Notes under the pieces: generated by a model
Database searches by the model: none
What the model saw: the letters and a program-made list of their open reading frames with translations, nothing else
Told to the model about the DNA's origin: nothing
Translations under genes and position numbers: made by a program
Assembly: GCF_000157895.3 (NCBI RefSeq)
Contig: NC_022663.1
Coordinates: 1,922,001 to 1,986,000, forward strand
DNA length: 64,000 bases
Direction of reading: 5' to 3'
DNA from: Mycobacterium kansasii ATCC 12478
Lineage (GTDB): Bacteria > Actinomycetota > Actinomycetes > Mycobacteriales > Mycobacteriaceae
In this document: piece by piece, positions 25,762 through 34,760 of the stretch
How positions within the stretch are numbered: position 1 is the first letter of the stretch
Layout of the letters: each line of letters begins with the position of its first letter

Positions 25762-26619
25762 CTAGGGCGCCGCATCGGTTTCGCGGCGGGCCAGCAGGAC
25801 CGCATCGTAGAGCTGACGTGAGCGCACGCCCTGATGTGCCGCGGCCACCTCGCTGCAGGCGTCCTTGACGCGGATGCCGGCCGCGACCAGGTGCTCGACC
25901 TCCTCGACCAGCGACTGCAGGTCGGCGGTCGGGGTCGCGCCGGCGCCGGCGAGTACCACGGTGATCTCGCCAAGCACCCCGCCGGTAGCCCAGTCCGCCA
26001 ACTCGTCGAGCGATCCACGCACCACTTCCTCATGCACCTTGGTCAGCTCCCGGCAGACCGCGGCCGGACGCGCCCCGCCAAGCTGTTCGACAGCATCGCG
26101 CAGACATGCGGCCAGCCGTCGTGGGGATTCGAAGAACACGCAGGTGCGCTGCTCGTCGGCCAGCGAGGCCAGCCACGCCCGCCGCGCCGCACCCTTGCGC
26201 GGGGCGAACCCTTCGAAGCAGAACTTGTCCGACGGCAGACCGGACACCACGAGCGCGGTTGTCACCGCCGACGGCCCGGGCAGGCAGGTCACCGTGATCC
26301 CGGCATCGATACAGGCCGCGACCAGTCGATATCCCGGATCGTTGATCACCGGCAATCCCGCGTCGCTGACCACCAGCACCGTGGCGCCGGCTTGCATCGC
26401 GTCAACCAGCGCCGTCACCCGCAACGCCTCGACCCGGTCGAACAGGCTCACCACCCGCCCGCTGATCTCGACATCAAGCGCCCTGGCCAAAGTTTTCACC
26501 CGGCGGGTGTCCTCGGCCGCCACCACATCGGCTCCGGCCAACGCGTCGATCAGGCGTGGCGACGCATCCGCGGGCTGGCCCAACGGAGTGGCGCCGAGCA
26601 ACAGGCGGCCGGAACTCAT
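25762..26619 (-). CDS. rsmI: 16S rRNA (cytidine-1402-2'-O)-methyltransferase
   Basis: RsmI adds the 2'-O-methyl group to C1402 in the ribosomal decoding centre. The 285-residue protein belongs to the tetrapyrrole-methylase-fold family, with VVAAEDTRR, VSDAGLPVINDPG, LPGPSAVTTALVVSG, FEGFAPRK and CRELTKVHEEV. The ATG is at 26619; the long frame that continues upstream runs antisense through pmt and is spurious. It is divergent from pmt with only 24 bp between the starts. Ortholog of Rv1003. Confidence 0.95.
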   Translation of the reverse strand: MSSGRLLLGATPLGQPADASPRLIDALAGADVVAAEDTRRVKTLARALDVEISGRVVSLFDRVEALRVTALVDAMQAGATVLVVSDAGLPVINDPGYRLVAACIDAGITVTCLPGPSAVTTALVVSGLPSDKFCFEGFAPRKGAARRAWLASLADEQRTCVFFESPRRLAACLRDAVEQLGGARPAAVCRELTKVHEEVVRGSLDELADWATGGVLGEITVVLAGAGATPTADLQSLVEEVEHLVAAGIRVKDACSEVAAAHQGVRSRQLYDAVLLARRETDAAP

Positions 26620-26643
26620 GACGGACAGCCTACGATCGAGCTG

Positions 26644-28200
26644 ATGACCGCCCCGCCCCAACAAACTTCCGGCCTGGCCGAGGAGCGTGCGGCACCCGTC
26701 ATCAGCCCCGGGCCGCTGGTACCGATCGCCGATTTCGGACCGGTAGACCGGATGCGCGGCTGGATTGTCACCGCCGTGATTACGCTGCTCGCCGCGGTGA
26801 CCCGGTTTTTGAACCTCGGCTCGCCGACCGATGCCGGCACTCCGATCTTCGACGAGAAGCACTACGCCCCCCAGGCCTGGCAGGTGCTGCACAACCACGG
26901 CGTCGAAGACAATCCCGGCTTCGGCCTGGTCGTCCATCCTCCGGTCGGCAAGCAGATGATCGCGATCGGCGAGGCCCTGTTCGGTTACACCGGGTTCGGG
27001 TGGCGGTTCAGCGGCGCGGTGCTGGGCGTCATCCTGGTGGCGCTCGTGACCCGGATCGTCCGGCGGATCACCCGGTCGACCCTGGTCGGGGGCATCGCCG
27101 GCGTGCTGCTGATCTGTGACGGAGTCAGCTTTGTCGCCGCGCGCACCGCGCTGCTGGACGGCTTCCTGACGTTCTTCGTGGTCGCGGCTTTCGGCGCACT
27201 CATTGTCGACCGCGATCAGGTTCGCCAGCGCATGCACGTCGCACTGAGCGAGAACCGGGTCGCCGAGACGGTGTGGGGACCACGGCTGGGGGTGCGCTGG
27301 TGGCGGTTCGGCGCCGGGGTGCTGCTCGGATTGGCCTTCGCGACCAAGTGGTCCGGTCTGTACTTCATCGCGTTCTTCGGCGCGATGTCGTTGGCGTTCG
27401 ACGTGGCGGCACGCCGCCAGTACCAGGTGCCGCGGCCCTGGTTGGGGACGTTGCGGCGGGATTTGTTGCCCACCGGATACGCGCTGGCGCTGATTCCGTT
27501 CGCGGTCTACCTGGCCAGCTATGCCGGCTGGTTCGCATCCGAGACCGCGATCGACCGCCACCAGGTAGGTCAGACGATCGGCCCGGACAGCGTCCTCCCG
27601 CTGCCCGACGCGGTTCGCTCGCTGTGGTACTACACCGCCAAGGCATTCCACTTCCACGCGACGCTGACGAATTCGGCCGGCAACCACCACCCGTGGGAGT
27701 CCAAGCCGTGGAGTTGGCCGATGTCGTTGCGGCCGGTGCTGTATGCCATCGACCAACAAAACGTGTCGGGCTGCGGTGGCCAGTCGTGCGTCAAAGCCGA
27801 GATGCTGGTCGGCACTCCGGCTATGTGGTGGCTGGCGGTGCCGGTCCTGTTGTATGCCGCCTGGCGGATGTTCGTCCGTCGGGACTGGCGCTATGCGGTG
27901 GTGTTGGTCGGCTATTGCGCCGGCTGGCTGCCGTGGTTCGCCGACATCGACCGGCAGATGTACTTCTTCTACGCGGCGACCATGGCGCCGTTTCTGGTGA
28001 TGGCCATCGCGTTGATTCTCGGCGACGTCCTCTACCAACCCGGTCAGGGCCGGGAGCGGCGCACCCTGGGGCTGATCGTGGTGAGCTGTTATGTGGCTCT
28101 AGTGGTGACCAACTTCGCCTGGCTATTCCCGATACTTACCGGCCTGCCGATCTCACAGCAGACCTGGAACATGGAGATCTGGCTGCCCAGCTGGCGGTGA
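26644..28200 (+). CDS. pmt: Protein O-mannosyltransferase (GT39)
   Basis: A 518-residue polytopic membrane enzyme that transfers mannose from polyprenyl-phosphomannose to Ser/Thr of exported proteins and lipoproteins. The PMT signature is near the N-terminus: PIFDEKHYAPQAW with the acidic pair on the first extracellular loop, then VHPPVGK. Many hydrophobic segments follow, with a WWRFGAGVLLGLAFATKWSGL stretch (in pieces) and an exposed SNHHPWESKPWSW-type loop. The ATG at 26644 is preceded by GAGCTG. Ortholog of Rv1002c. Its short divergent promoter region is shared with rsmI. Confidence 0.95.
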   Translation: MTAPPQQTSGLAEERAAPVISPGPLVPIADFGPVDRMRGWIVTAVITLLAAVTRFLNLGSPTDAGTPIFDEKHYAPQAWQVLHNHGVEDNPGFGLVVHPPVGKQMIAIGEALFGYTGFGWRFSGAVLGVILVALVTRIVRRITRSTLVGGIAGVLLICDGVSFVAARTALLDGFLTFFVVAAFGALIVDRDQVRQRMHVALSENRVAETVWGPRLGVRWWRFGAGVLLGLAFATKWSGLYFIAFFGAMSLAFDVAARRQYQVPRPWLGTLRRDLLPTGYALALIPFAVYLASYAGWFASETAIDRHQVGQTIGPDSVLPLPDAVRSLWYYTAKAFHFHATLTNSAGNHHPWESKPWSWPMSLRPVLYAIDQQNVSGCGGQSCVKAEMLVGTPAMWWLAVPVLLYAAWRMFVRRDWRYAVVLVGYCAGWLPWFADIDRQMYFFYAATMAPFLVMAIALILGDVLYQPGQGRERRTLGLIVVSCYVALVVTNFAWLFPILTGLPISQQTWNMEIWLPSWR

Positions 28201-28331
28201 TGTCTCCGCGGCGATGCCCGCAAATTTGCCAGCAATCGGTTACGACGGCGACTGCCCGGTCCTTTCGACGTTGAAGCTCCGGTACCGCGGCGTGAATACG
28301 TTATCAATAGCGCGGGGCAGCCGGCTATTAC

Positions 28332-28652
28332 CTAGTAGAGCTGTTCAGGACAATAATATTTCGCGGCTATCACGGCGAATCGGGATGCCGTGTCCAAATC
28401 AATTGGTGGATTCTGGATTTTCACCTGCTGGACGGCTTGCAGCCCTGATTCGCCGTGATGCAAGTTCCTGCACATCGCATGGGCGGACTCGACGGCGTGA
28501 CCTGGATTTGAATACGTGATGCCAGCATCCTGCAGGGCACCGAGGAAACCCACATCGCGAGCACCGAGGTCAACGCCCGCGTCGGCGAGTGCGGGCGCCG
28601 CGATGCCGATCGTAGTGAAAGCACTTAGTAGTAGCCCCATTAGCAGTCTCAC
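28332..28652 (-). CDS. Secreted DUF732-family small protein
   Basis: A 106-residue exported protein. The GTG at 28652 gives MRLLMGLLLSAFTTIG with a signal peptide ending APALADA. The mature part has GFLGALQDAGITYSNPGHAVESAHAMC and a second cysteine near KYYCPEQLY, the DUF732 pattern, in which the two cysteines are expected to form a disulphide. The open frame continues upstream to 28868 but that part has no family similarity. DUF732 proteins are abundant in mycobacteria and their function is unknown. Confidence 0.9.
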   Translation of the reverse strand: MRLLMGLLLSAFTTIGIAAPALADAGVDLGARDVGFLGALQDAGITYSNPGHAVESAHAMCRNLHHGESGLQAVQQVKIQNPPIDLDTASRFAVIAAKYYCPEQLY

Positions 28653-29300
28653 AGCTCGACCTTTGTTCCTACGCTCGGCGCGTGGACGCCAGGTGCCTTT
28701 GCATGATGGCGCGGGTACATGCTGATGTCGCCGATACCCGTAGCGCGATGAAATCCCGGCGGCGTGCCGCCGATACGGAATCGCTGCGCTGATCGTGGAT
28801 TCTCTGTGGCGCTTGCCCAGTCCGTTGCGACAGAAAGGACTCACGGTCGTCCCGAATGCAGTGGTCAATATCGTGAACTTCCCCTCAAGCCATTTGCTTT
28901 ATAAAGCTTTCTTCCCGACACGCAGCATGCCAATAGAGAACACCAGCGGTCCAATATGTAATGCCTAACCATTGATAAGCGGGAGCAATGATCACTTCGC
29001 GCAATCGTGTGCCCATCGCCGTCTCCGCGGCCCTGCGGTTCGTGCCGAGCCCCGTTTGCTAACGGCCGGGGCGCCAGCGAACCGGCGGGCCTCTCCCCGC
29101 CCATATCGGCCTGGGCTGAAGAGCAACAACGATTTGCAGGCCAATGGCGCTCAGCGACGGCGACGGGCCGGAATCTCCGCGGTCCTACCGATAACGCGCT
29201 CAACGGAATCGGCCCGAAAGCCCTGGCGCCCGCCACGCGCCGACCCGCCGAGATTGTCGGCCTGCTCGGCCTGGCGGTGCACGGATTTGCGACGCATACG
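28653..29300. other. 648-bp gap between DUF732 gene and arcA
   Basis: No convincing gene or RNA is seen. Positions 28860-28990 are AT-rich relative to the surroundings and contain the perfect palindrome GCTTTATAAAGC (28896-28907). The rest has GC-rich open frames on both strands without homology or ribosome-binding sites. Confidence 0.6.
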
Positions 29301-30506
29301 CTATAGCGGGTCGCGCGCGGCCGGGCAGGACATGCAGCGCGGCCCGCCCCGGCCGGTGCCCAGCTCCGAGCCGGCGATGGTCAGCACTTCGATGCCCGCC
29401 GCCTCCAGCCGGGCGTTGGTTTGCGCGTTGCGCTCGTAGGCGACGACGACCCCGGGCGCCAGCGCCAACGTGTTGTTGCCGTCGTCCCATTGTTCGCGTT
29501 CGGCGACGACGGGGTCCAGGCCGGTGCCGATGACCCGCAGCTTCTCGATGCCCATCGCGTCGGCGGCGGCCTGCACAAACGGGGCCGCATCGCTGATCGT
29601 CGCGCCATTGGGACAGCGCCGGATCGTGAACGCCGACAACGTGTCGACGACGGCGGCGTACATCACGACGGTGTCGACGTCCACCATGGTGCACACGGTG
29701 TCCAGATGCATTTGCGCACGCTTCTGAGCGATCGGCACCGCGAGCACGGTATGCGCAAGGTCGTCGTCGAACAGGCTGCGCGCCAAGGCTTCCGCGCCGG
29801 CCGGGGTGGTGCGCTCGCCGACACCGACGGCAACCACGCCGGGGGCCAGCAACAGCACGTCGCCACCTTCGACGGGAGCGGTGCGTGATTCGTAGGCCCG
29901 CCGCACCCCGGTGAAGCGCGGGTGATGGGCATAGATGATGTCGGTCAACGACGCCTCACGAACCCGCGCCCGCAGCGCCAGCGACGGGATGACCACCCGC
30001 GGACCGATCCAGATCGACGAGTCCCGGGTGAACACCAGGTTCGGTAGTGGCTCGATGACAAAATCCCCGCCCTGGTGCATGCGGACCACCAGCGACACGT
30101 CGGTCCGGATATCCGACGGCAATTCGTTGAAGGTCATCCCGGCCGTCAGCACATGCGCCAGCCGAACCGGGTCGAGACTACGCAAATACGCCGAAAGCTG
30201 TTGCGCCAGTGGCAATCCCAGCCGGCGCGCGTCAACCGCGGCGGCGACGCCCTGCATCCGGGCGGCCCCGCTGGCCAGCGCCTCGGTCAGCAACTCGGAC
30301 AGCAGCAACACCGTAACCCCCCGCGAGCGCAGCAGTTCGGCGAACTCGTCATGCTCCTCCTGCGCGCGCGACACCCAGGGCAGTCCGTCGAACAGCAGCT
30401 GGTCGCTGTTACGCGGGGTGAGCCGGCGCAGTTCGGTGCCGGGGCGGTGCAGGATGGCGACCCGTAGCGTGCCCACCTCGGAATTGGATCCCAACTCGAC
30501 GCCCAC
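29301..30506 (-). CDS. arcA: Arginine deiminase
   Basis: ArcA hydrolyses arginine to citrulline and ammonia. The 401-residue protein carries the family motifs: GTLRVAILHRPGTEL, LLFDGLPWV, the FTRDSSIW motif, HLDTVCTMVD with the catalytic His-x-Asp, and the C-terminal GGPRCMSCP with the nucleophilic cysteine. No arcB, arcC or arcD lies next to it, as in M. tuberculosis (Rv1001), so the full deiminase pathway is not encoded here. The next gene, AlkB-like, is divergent with about 79 bp between the starts. Confidence 0.96.
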   Translation of the reverse strand: MGVELGSNSEVGTLRVAILHRPGTELRRLTPRNSDQLLFDGLPWVSRAQEEHDEFAELLRSRGVTVLLLSELLTEALASGAARMQGVAAAVDARRLGLPLAQQLSAYLRSLDPVRLAHVLTAGMTFNELPSDIRTDVSLVVRMHQGGDFVIEPLPNLVFTRDSSIWIGPRVVIPSLALRARVREASLTDIIYAHHPRFTGVRRAYESRTAPVEGGDVLLLAPGVVAVGVGERTTPAGAEALARSLFDDDLAHTVLAVPIAQKRAQMHLDTVCTMVDVDTVVMYAAVVDTLSAFTIRRCPNGATISDAAPFVQAAADAMGIEKLRVIGTGLDPVVAEREQWDDGNNTLALAPGVVVAYERNAQTNARLEAAGIEVLTIAGSELGTGRGGPRCMSCPAARDPL

Positions 30507-30585
30507 AGCATCAAACCGTAGCCGTGGCCAGCCGGCAGGCGCCGCACACCCACTCCTCGAACTGGTGTGCGATAAACTTGCGGGC

Positions 30586-31182
30586 GTGGCGTTCGCGGTT
30601 CAGGGCTCGCTGTTCGAGCACAACGAGCGAAGACAACTGGGCAACGGTGCCTTCATCGACATCCGGGCGGGCTGGCTCCACGGTGGCGATGACCTGCTGG
30701 CGGCGCTGCTGGCCGGTGTGCCGTGGCGCTCCGAACGGCGCCAGATGTACGACCGGGTGGTCGACGTGCCGCGCCTGGTGAGTTTTCACGACCTGACCGT
30801 CGAGGACCCGCCGCATCCGCAACTCACGCGAATTCGCCGGCGCCTCAACGACATCTACGGAGGTGAGCTGGGCGAGCCGTTCACCACCGTCGGGCTGTGC
30901 TACTACCGGGACGGCTCCGACAGCGTCGCCTGGCACGGCGACACCATCGGCCGCAGCAGCACCGAAGACACCATGGTGGCGATCGTCAGCCTCGGCGCGA
31001 CCCGGGTCTTTGCGCTGCGGCCGCGCGGCGGCGGAACCTCGTTGCGCTTCCCGCTGGCGCACGGCGACCTGCTGGTGATGGGCGGATCGTGTCAACGCAC
31101 CTGGGAGCATGCGGTGCCCAAGACGACGGCGCCGACCGGCCCGCGGGTCAGCATCCAGTTCCGGCCCCGCGACGTGCGCTAG
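30586..31182 (+). CDS. AlkB-like 2-oxoglutarate/Fe(II) dioxygenase
   Basis: A 198-residue dioxygenase of the AlkB family, ortholog of Rv1000c. The iron-binding HxD is in SVAWHGDTIGR, the distal His in TWEHAVPKT, and the 2-oxoglutarate-binding arginines in RVSIQFRPRDVR. A YYRDGSDS segment before the HxD is usual for AlkB proteins that demethylate alkylated DNA or RNA. The GTG at 30586 (MAFAVQGSLFE) matches the M. tuberculosis start; the open frame to 29935 is antisense to arcA. Confidence 0.93.
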   Translation: MAFAVQGSLFEHNERRQLGNGAFIDIRAGWLHGGDDLLAALLAGVPWRSERRQMYDRVVDVPRLVSFHDLTVEDPPHPQLTRIRRRLNDIYGGELGEPFTTVGLCYYRDGSDSVAWHGDTIGRSSTEDTMVAIVSLGATRVFALRPRGGGTSLRFPLAHGDLLVMGGSCQRTWEHAVPKTTAPTGPRVSIQFRPRDVR

Positions 31183-31191
31183 CGGCCGCTG

Positions 31192-31845
31192 TCAACCCCG
31201 GATCGCGGCCACCGCCTTGACCAGCAGGTCGCGGGCACGCTGGACATCGACCGGCGCAACCGGCTGATTCGGAATCACCAGCGGGTTGGCAATCACGTTG
31301 ACCTGGTAGTAACCGAACTGCGCGGAGTAGTCGTAAAGTTCGCCGGTGCGGGCCGACCCGTCGACCAGCGCCTGAAGCACGCGATGCACGCCCAGCGTCT
31401 GGGCGCCGTCGATGTGCGGCGCTGCAACCATCTCGATGCCGCCTCGCACCTGTGCGCCGGAGAAGGCGATCCTGCCGCATTCTTTACCCGGGTCGTTGAA
31501 CGGTAGCTGCTGGGAGGTCTCCACCGCGATCACCACGAACCGGTTCCCGTTGCCCTCGGCTGTCACGGCGGCCATATTGCCCTGCACACCGGAAGGCATC
31601 TGGGGGCCCAGAGCCGCTTTCGCGCAGTTCGCCGGATCGAAACTCAGGCCGTCGGGCAGCTTGCGGGCCGCGAAGAACTGTGGATCGATTGCCCTCGGCG
31701 GGACGTCGTTGACCGTGAACCCCGGTCCGAAGCTGGCCTTGACGTCGATGACCTTGGCGATGTCGGCCTTCGGCGACTGGGAGGCGCCCGGCGAACAACC
31801 GACGAGCAGGCACACCGCTACCAGCGCCAGCACCACCTTCGACAT
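31192..31845 (-). CDS. Mycobacterial lipoprotein, DUF5642-like (1)
   Basis: A 217-residue lipoprotein. The ATG at 31845 (MSKVVLALVAVCLLVGCSPG) has GTAGGG upstream; a start 6 codons earlier is possible. The lipobox is LLVGC with cysteine 17. The mature protein has a PANC...KECGR cysteine pair and ends in DLLVKAVAAIRG. The C-terminus and the layout (PHIDGA, YDYSAQFGYY) resemble the next lipoprotein gene, so the two are probably a tandem duplication. It corresponds in position to Rv0999. Function unknown. Confidence 0.85.
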   Translation of the reverse strand: MSKVVLALVAVCLLVGCSPGASQSPKADIAKVIDVKASFGPGFTVNDVPPRAIDPQFFAARKLPDGLSFDPANCAKAALGPQMPSGVQGNMAAVTAEGNGNRFVVIAVETSQQLPFNDPGKECGRIAFSGAQVRGGIEMVAAPHIDGAQTLGVHRVLQALVDGSARTGELYDYSAQFGYYQVNVIANPLVIPNQPVAPVDVQRARDLLVKAVAAIRG

Positions 31846-31872
31846 CGTGGCCACCCTACCCAACGCGGTTGC

Positions 31873-32550
31873 TCAGCCGCGTAACGTCGACACCGTTTTG
31901 ACCAGCAGATCGGCGGCGAACCGCGGTGGCAGCGGCGGAAGCATGGACCCGGGGTCGGTGGTCAGCGTGGTGAACGCGTAGTAGTCGCCCAGGTAGGCGA
32001 TGAACGTGTAGGTGCGCGAATCGATTTCGGTGCCGGACTCCACGGATGTGCGGACGTCGGCCACCATGGCCAGAGTTGGCGCGCCGTCGATATGCGGCGG
32101 GTCGATGAGACGGATGGCCGCGCTGGTGTGTCCGTCCGACATCGTCCACTGCGCGCAGCCGGCAACCACGTCGCTTCCCGGCGCCACCGGCCGCGGCCGC
32201 ACGGCCACCACGACGGCGCCGACAATGCCGCCCTCCCCCGACCCGGACACCCCCTGCGCGGACTGGTCGCGGCCGTGGCCGGGGTCGGCGAGGGTCGCGC
32301 ATGGTGCGGGCTGGGCGGTCGCGTTGGCACCAAGACCGAAAACCAGTCGCGGTGACGCGCCCGCGGGAATGTCCCTGGTCACTTCGTAACCGGGCGGCAG
32401 CTCACGGCTGATTCTTTTGATATTGGCCGGGTTGACGGTGGTGGGATGAGCCGACGGCGAGGTATGGGTCGGCGCAGTCACCGGCGCCGGCGATTGCGCA
32501 CATGCAGCCGCCAACGCCGTCGCCATCACGCCAATCCACAACGGCCGCAT
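31873..32550 (-). CDS. Mycobacterial lipoprotein, DUF5642-like (2)
   Basis: A 225-residue lipoprotein with lipobox ALAAAC (cysteine 17), a Pro/Thr/Ser-rich linker and a globular part with CATLADP...CAQW and PPHIDGAPTLAM. The C-terminal DLLVKTVSTLRG parallels DLLVKAVAAIRG of the neighbouring lipoprotein, 27 bp downstream on the same strand. It lies 12 bp after the Rv0998-type gene, so all three are probably one transcript. The function is not known. Confidence 0.85.
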   Translation of the reverse strand: MRPLWIGVMATALAAACAQSPAPVTAPTHTSPSAHPTTVNPANIKRISRELPPGYEVTRDIPAGASPRLVFGLGANATAQPAPCATLADPGHGRDQSAQGVSGSGEGGIVGAVVVAVRPRPVAPGSDVVAGCAQWTMSDGHTSAAIRLIDPPHIDGAPTLAMVADVRTSVESGTEIDSRTYTFIAYLGDYYAFTTLTTDPGSMLPPLPPRFAADLLVKTVSTLRG

Positions 32551-32562
32551 GGTCGCCGGCCC

Positions 32563-33564
32563 TCAGCTCACGGCCTCGATCACCTGGCGGGCCACTCGCC
32601 TGATCTGCTCGGCCATTTCGCGCCCGAAGTCCAGAGCGCGCGGGCCGGGCACGTCGATGACCGTGGTGATGACCCCGATGTCCTCGCGCTGCCAGATCGC
32701 GCCGTGGCGGTCCATGATGGTGCGCATCGGCACGTTGTCCGAAAGCATCCGCGCGGAAAACCTCTCGACGCCGCCGACGCGGGCAGCGACGGACAGTGCG
32801 CCGATCAGAAAGCTGCCGATCCCCCTGCCCTGATAGGCGTCGGCGACGGTAAACGCGATTTCGGCGACCGTCGGATCATGTTCGTCACGGATGAAACGCG
32901 CGTCGGCCACGGGGTCGATGCCGTCGATCATCACCCACACGAAGTGGTCGACGTAGTCCACCTCGGACAGGTAGTGCATCATCGCCGCGTCGGGAACCCG
33001 GGCCGACATGAACCGCCGATAGATCGTCTCGCTGGAGAAGTGGATGTGCCCGTGTACGGTGCGTTCGCTGTCGCCGGGCAGCACCGGGCGCAGCAGCAGT
33101 TGGGTTCCGTCGCGAATCCGTACCGGGACGGGGGTGATGAACGCGGCCAGACGCTGGCGGACCGTGCGCACCAGCCGATCCATGATCCCGGGGATGTTGA
33201 CCATCCGGTCCAGGGCGTCGGTGCCCCCGATCCAACCGGTCAGCGGCTCGACGGTGGTGACCGTCGCGGTTCGCGGGATGTCACGCAACAAGGCGATTTC
33301 CCCGACGATCATGCCCGGCAGCGCCTGCTCGACGATCACCGCACCGTCGTCGCCGACATGGATGACCTCGGCACTACCCGACGAGATGAGCAGGAACGAC
33401 ACCGCCTGCTCACCCTGCCGCATCAGAACCTGGCCGGCCGCGGCACGCAGCGGAGCCAGCCGGGCAGCCAGCGGCAGCAGGTCGTCGGCCGGACATCCCG
33501 CGAAGATGTCCATTCCGGCGAGCTCTGCTGTCCTAGCGCCGGTCAATTCGGCCATCCCGTCCAA
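32563..33564 (-). CDS. Cyclic-nucleotide-regulated protein lysine acetyltransferase (Rv0998 type)
   Basis: A 333-residue protein with an N-terminal cyclic-nucleotide-binding domain (about 1-130) and a C-terminal GNAT acetyltransferase domain (about 150-333). The phosphate-binding cassette reads GEIALLRDIPRTATVTT, with the Glu and Arg that contact cAMP. The GNAT part has VADAYQGRGIGSFLIGAL, the acetyl-CoA-binding loop. M. tuberculosis Rv0998 and M. smegmatis KATms are known to be activated by cAMP and to acetylate, for example, acyl-CoA synthetases. That specificity is carried over by similarity. Confidence 0.95.
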   Translation of the reverse strand: MDGMAELTGARTAELAGMDIFAGCPADDLLPLAARLAPLRAAAGQVLMRQGEQAVSFLLISSGSAEVIHVGDDGAVIVEQALPGMIVGEIALLRDIPRTATVTTVEPLTGWIGGTDALDRMVNIPGIMDRLVRTVRQRLAAFITPVPVRIRDGTQLLLRPVLPGDSERTVHGHIHFSSETIYRRFMSARVPDAAMMHYLSEVDYVDHFVWVMIDGIDPVADARFIRDEHDPTVAEIAFTVADAYQGRGIGSFLIGALSVAARVGGVERFSARMLSDNVPMRTIMDRHGAIWQREDIGVITTVIDVPGPRALDFGREMAEQIRRVARQVIEAVS

Positions 33565-33702
33565 TCCGCCACAGCGCCAAGCCCGGCTCGCGGTCCGATC
33601 CGCCCCAGGCTATGGCGTCGGCTGCCGCTGCAGCAACACCGCACGGCGCAGATTAGCCTGACAGCGGACAATTCAACCCCGGCCTCTTGGACCAGACCTG
33701 CG

Positions 33703-34449
33703 ATGAACACCAGCCCGGATCCCCGCGAGTCGACCCGTGGTCTGCTCAATACGGCCGCCGTGCTGCGGCACGGCTTCCTCGACGTGTTGGGCGAATCGAC
33801 GAGTTCGCCGGTTCCGACGCTTGCGCAGCGGGCGATGAACAGCCGGTTCGTCGCGACCGTGTACGAGCGGTTGTGGCGTCCGACGTCCTTCTACCTCGCA
33901 AGCGGTATCACCGCCCGGGCCGAGCAGCGGCGTGCCGCCGCGGCGTTGCGCCTTTCGACTGCCCACCGGTTGCTCGATGTAGCCTGTGGCCCGGGGAATT
34001 TCACCGCACCGCTGGCCCGCTGTCTGCCGGCCGGAGCTCTCGCGGTGGGGTTCGACATTTCCGAACCGATGCTGACTCGTGCCGTGGTGGACAACGACGG
34101 GCCGCAGACCTGTTACGTCCGCGGCGATGCCCGCGTGTTGCCGTTCGATGACGAAACATTCGATGCGGTCTGCTGTTTCGGCGCGCTGTACCTGATGCCC
34201 GAACCGTTCGACATCACCCGCGAGATGCTGCGGGTATTGCGGCCCGGCGGCCGGATCGCGATCCTGACCAGCTATGCCGGGCAAGCGGCGCCAATCCGTA
34301 AGGCGCTGACCGCAACAGCCAATCTGATCGGGCTCACCATGTTCGACCGAAGCAGCTTCGTCGACCTGTTCTCCTCGGCCGGTCTGGTCGACATCGAGCA
34401 GCAGACACAGCGGGCACTGCAGTTCGTCGCGGCCACCAAGCCCCGGTGA
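33703..34449 (+). CDS. Class I SAM-dependent methyltransferase
   Basis: A 248-residue methyltransferase (methyltransf_11 type) with motif I LLDVACGPGNFT, motif II VGFDISEPML, FDAVCCFGALYLM and the post-II LRPGGRIAIL. The N-terminal 70 residues (GLLNTAAVLRHGFLDVLGE and WRPTSFYLASG) look like a substrate-specific cap. The ATG at 33703 is chosen; the frame is open far upstream but antisense to the Rv0998-type gene. This is where the collinearity with M. tuberculosis ends. The substrate is unknown. Confidence 0.85.
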   Translation: MNTSPDPRESTRGLLNTAAVLRHGFLDVLGESTSSPVPTLAQRAMNSRFVATVYERLWRPTSFYLASGITARAEQRRAAAALRLSTAHRLLDVACGPGNFTAPLARCLPAGALAVGFDISEPMLTRAVVDNDGPQTCYVRGDARVLPFDDETFDAVCCFGALYLMPEPFDITREMLRVLRPGGRIAILTSYAGQAAPIRKALTATANLIGLTMFDRSSFVDLFSSAGLVDIEQQTQRALQFVAATKPR

Positions 34450-34760
34450 GCACCGATCCGTGGATGCTCGGGTGATTTGATCGGCGCGCAATCAGCGAAA
34501 AATGCCTTCCAAACCGTTGCCTAGTCGAATGTAAAGCCCTGCGGCGCAACATCGTCGGTCAATCCAACCGGCGCCACAACGCCGAAAGCCGGGGCCAGCG
34601 TGTGCCCGGAATTCCAGGAAGGCTCACCCGTTTCGAAAACGACGCATTGCTTTTGGCGAACAACGCCAAAAAACGGCGCACGACACACCGGATTCGCGTC
34701 GTGGTGAATCGTCGCCGCAAATCTACGCTGAACCCGCAATGTATGCGGGAGGACACGGTG
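34450..34760. other. Upstream region of the phospholipase gene
   Basis: A 311-bp gap without a gene. Its one clear element is the inverted repeat at 34651-34671. The plc ribosome-binding site GGGAGG lies at 34747-34752. Confidence 0.6.
34651..34671. promoter_or_regulatory. Inverted repeat upstream of the phospholipase C gene
   Basis: TTTTGGCG-AACAA-CGCCAAAA is a perfect inverted repeat with 8-base arms, about 90 bp ahead of the plc start. No T run follows on either strand in the direction that would end a transcript of the flanking genes, so an operator is more likely than a terminator. Confidence 0.45.

Noticed and set aside
25762..28038. 758-residue open frame extending rsmI on the minus strand
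   Set aside because: The part beyond 26619 runs antisense through pmt and shows no similarity. The rsmI start at 26619 fits the family length.
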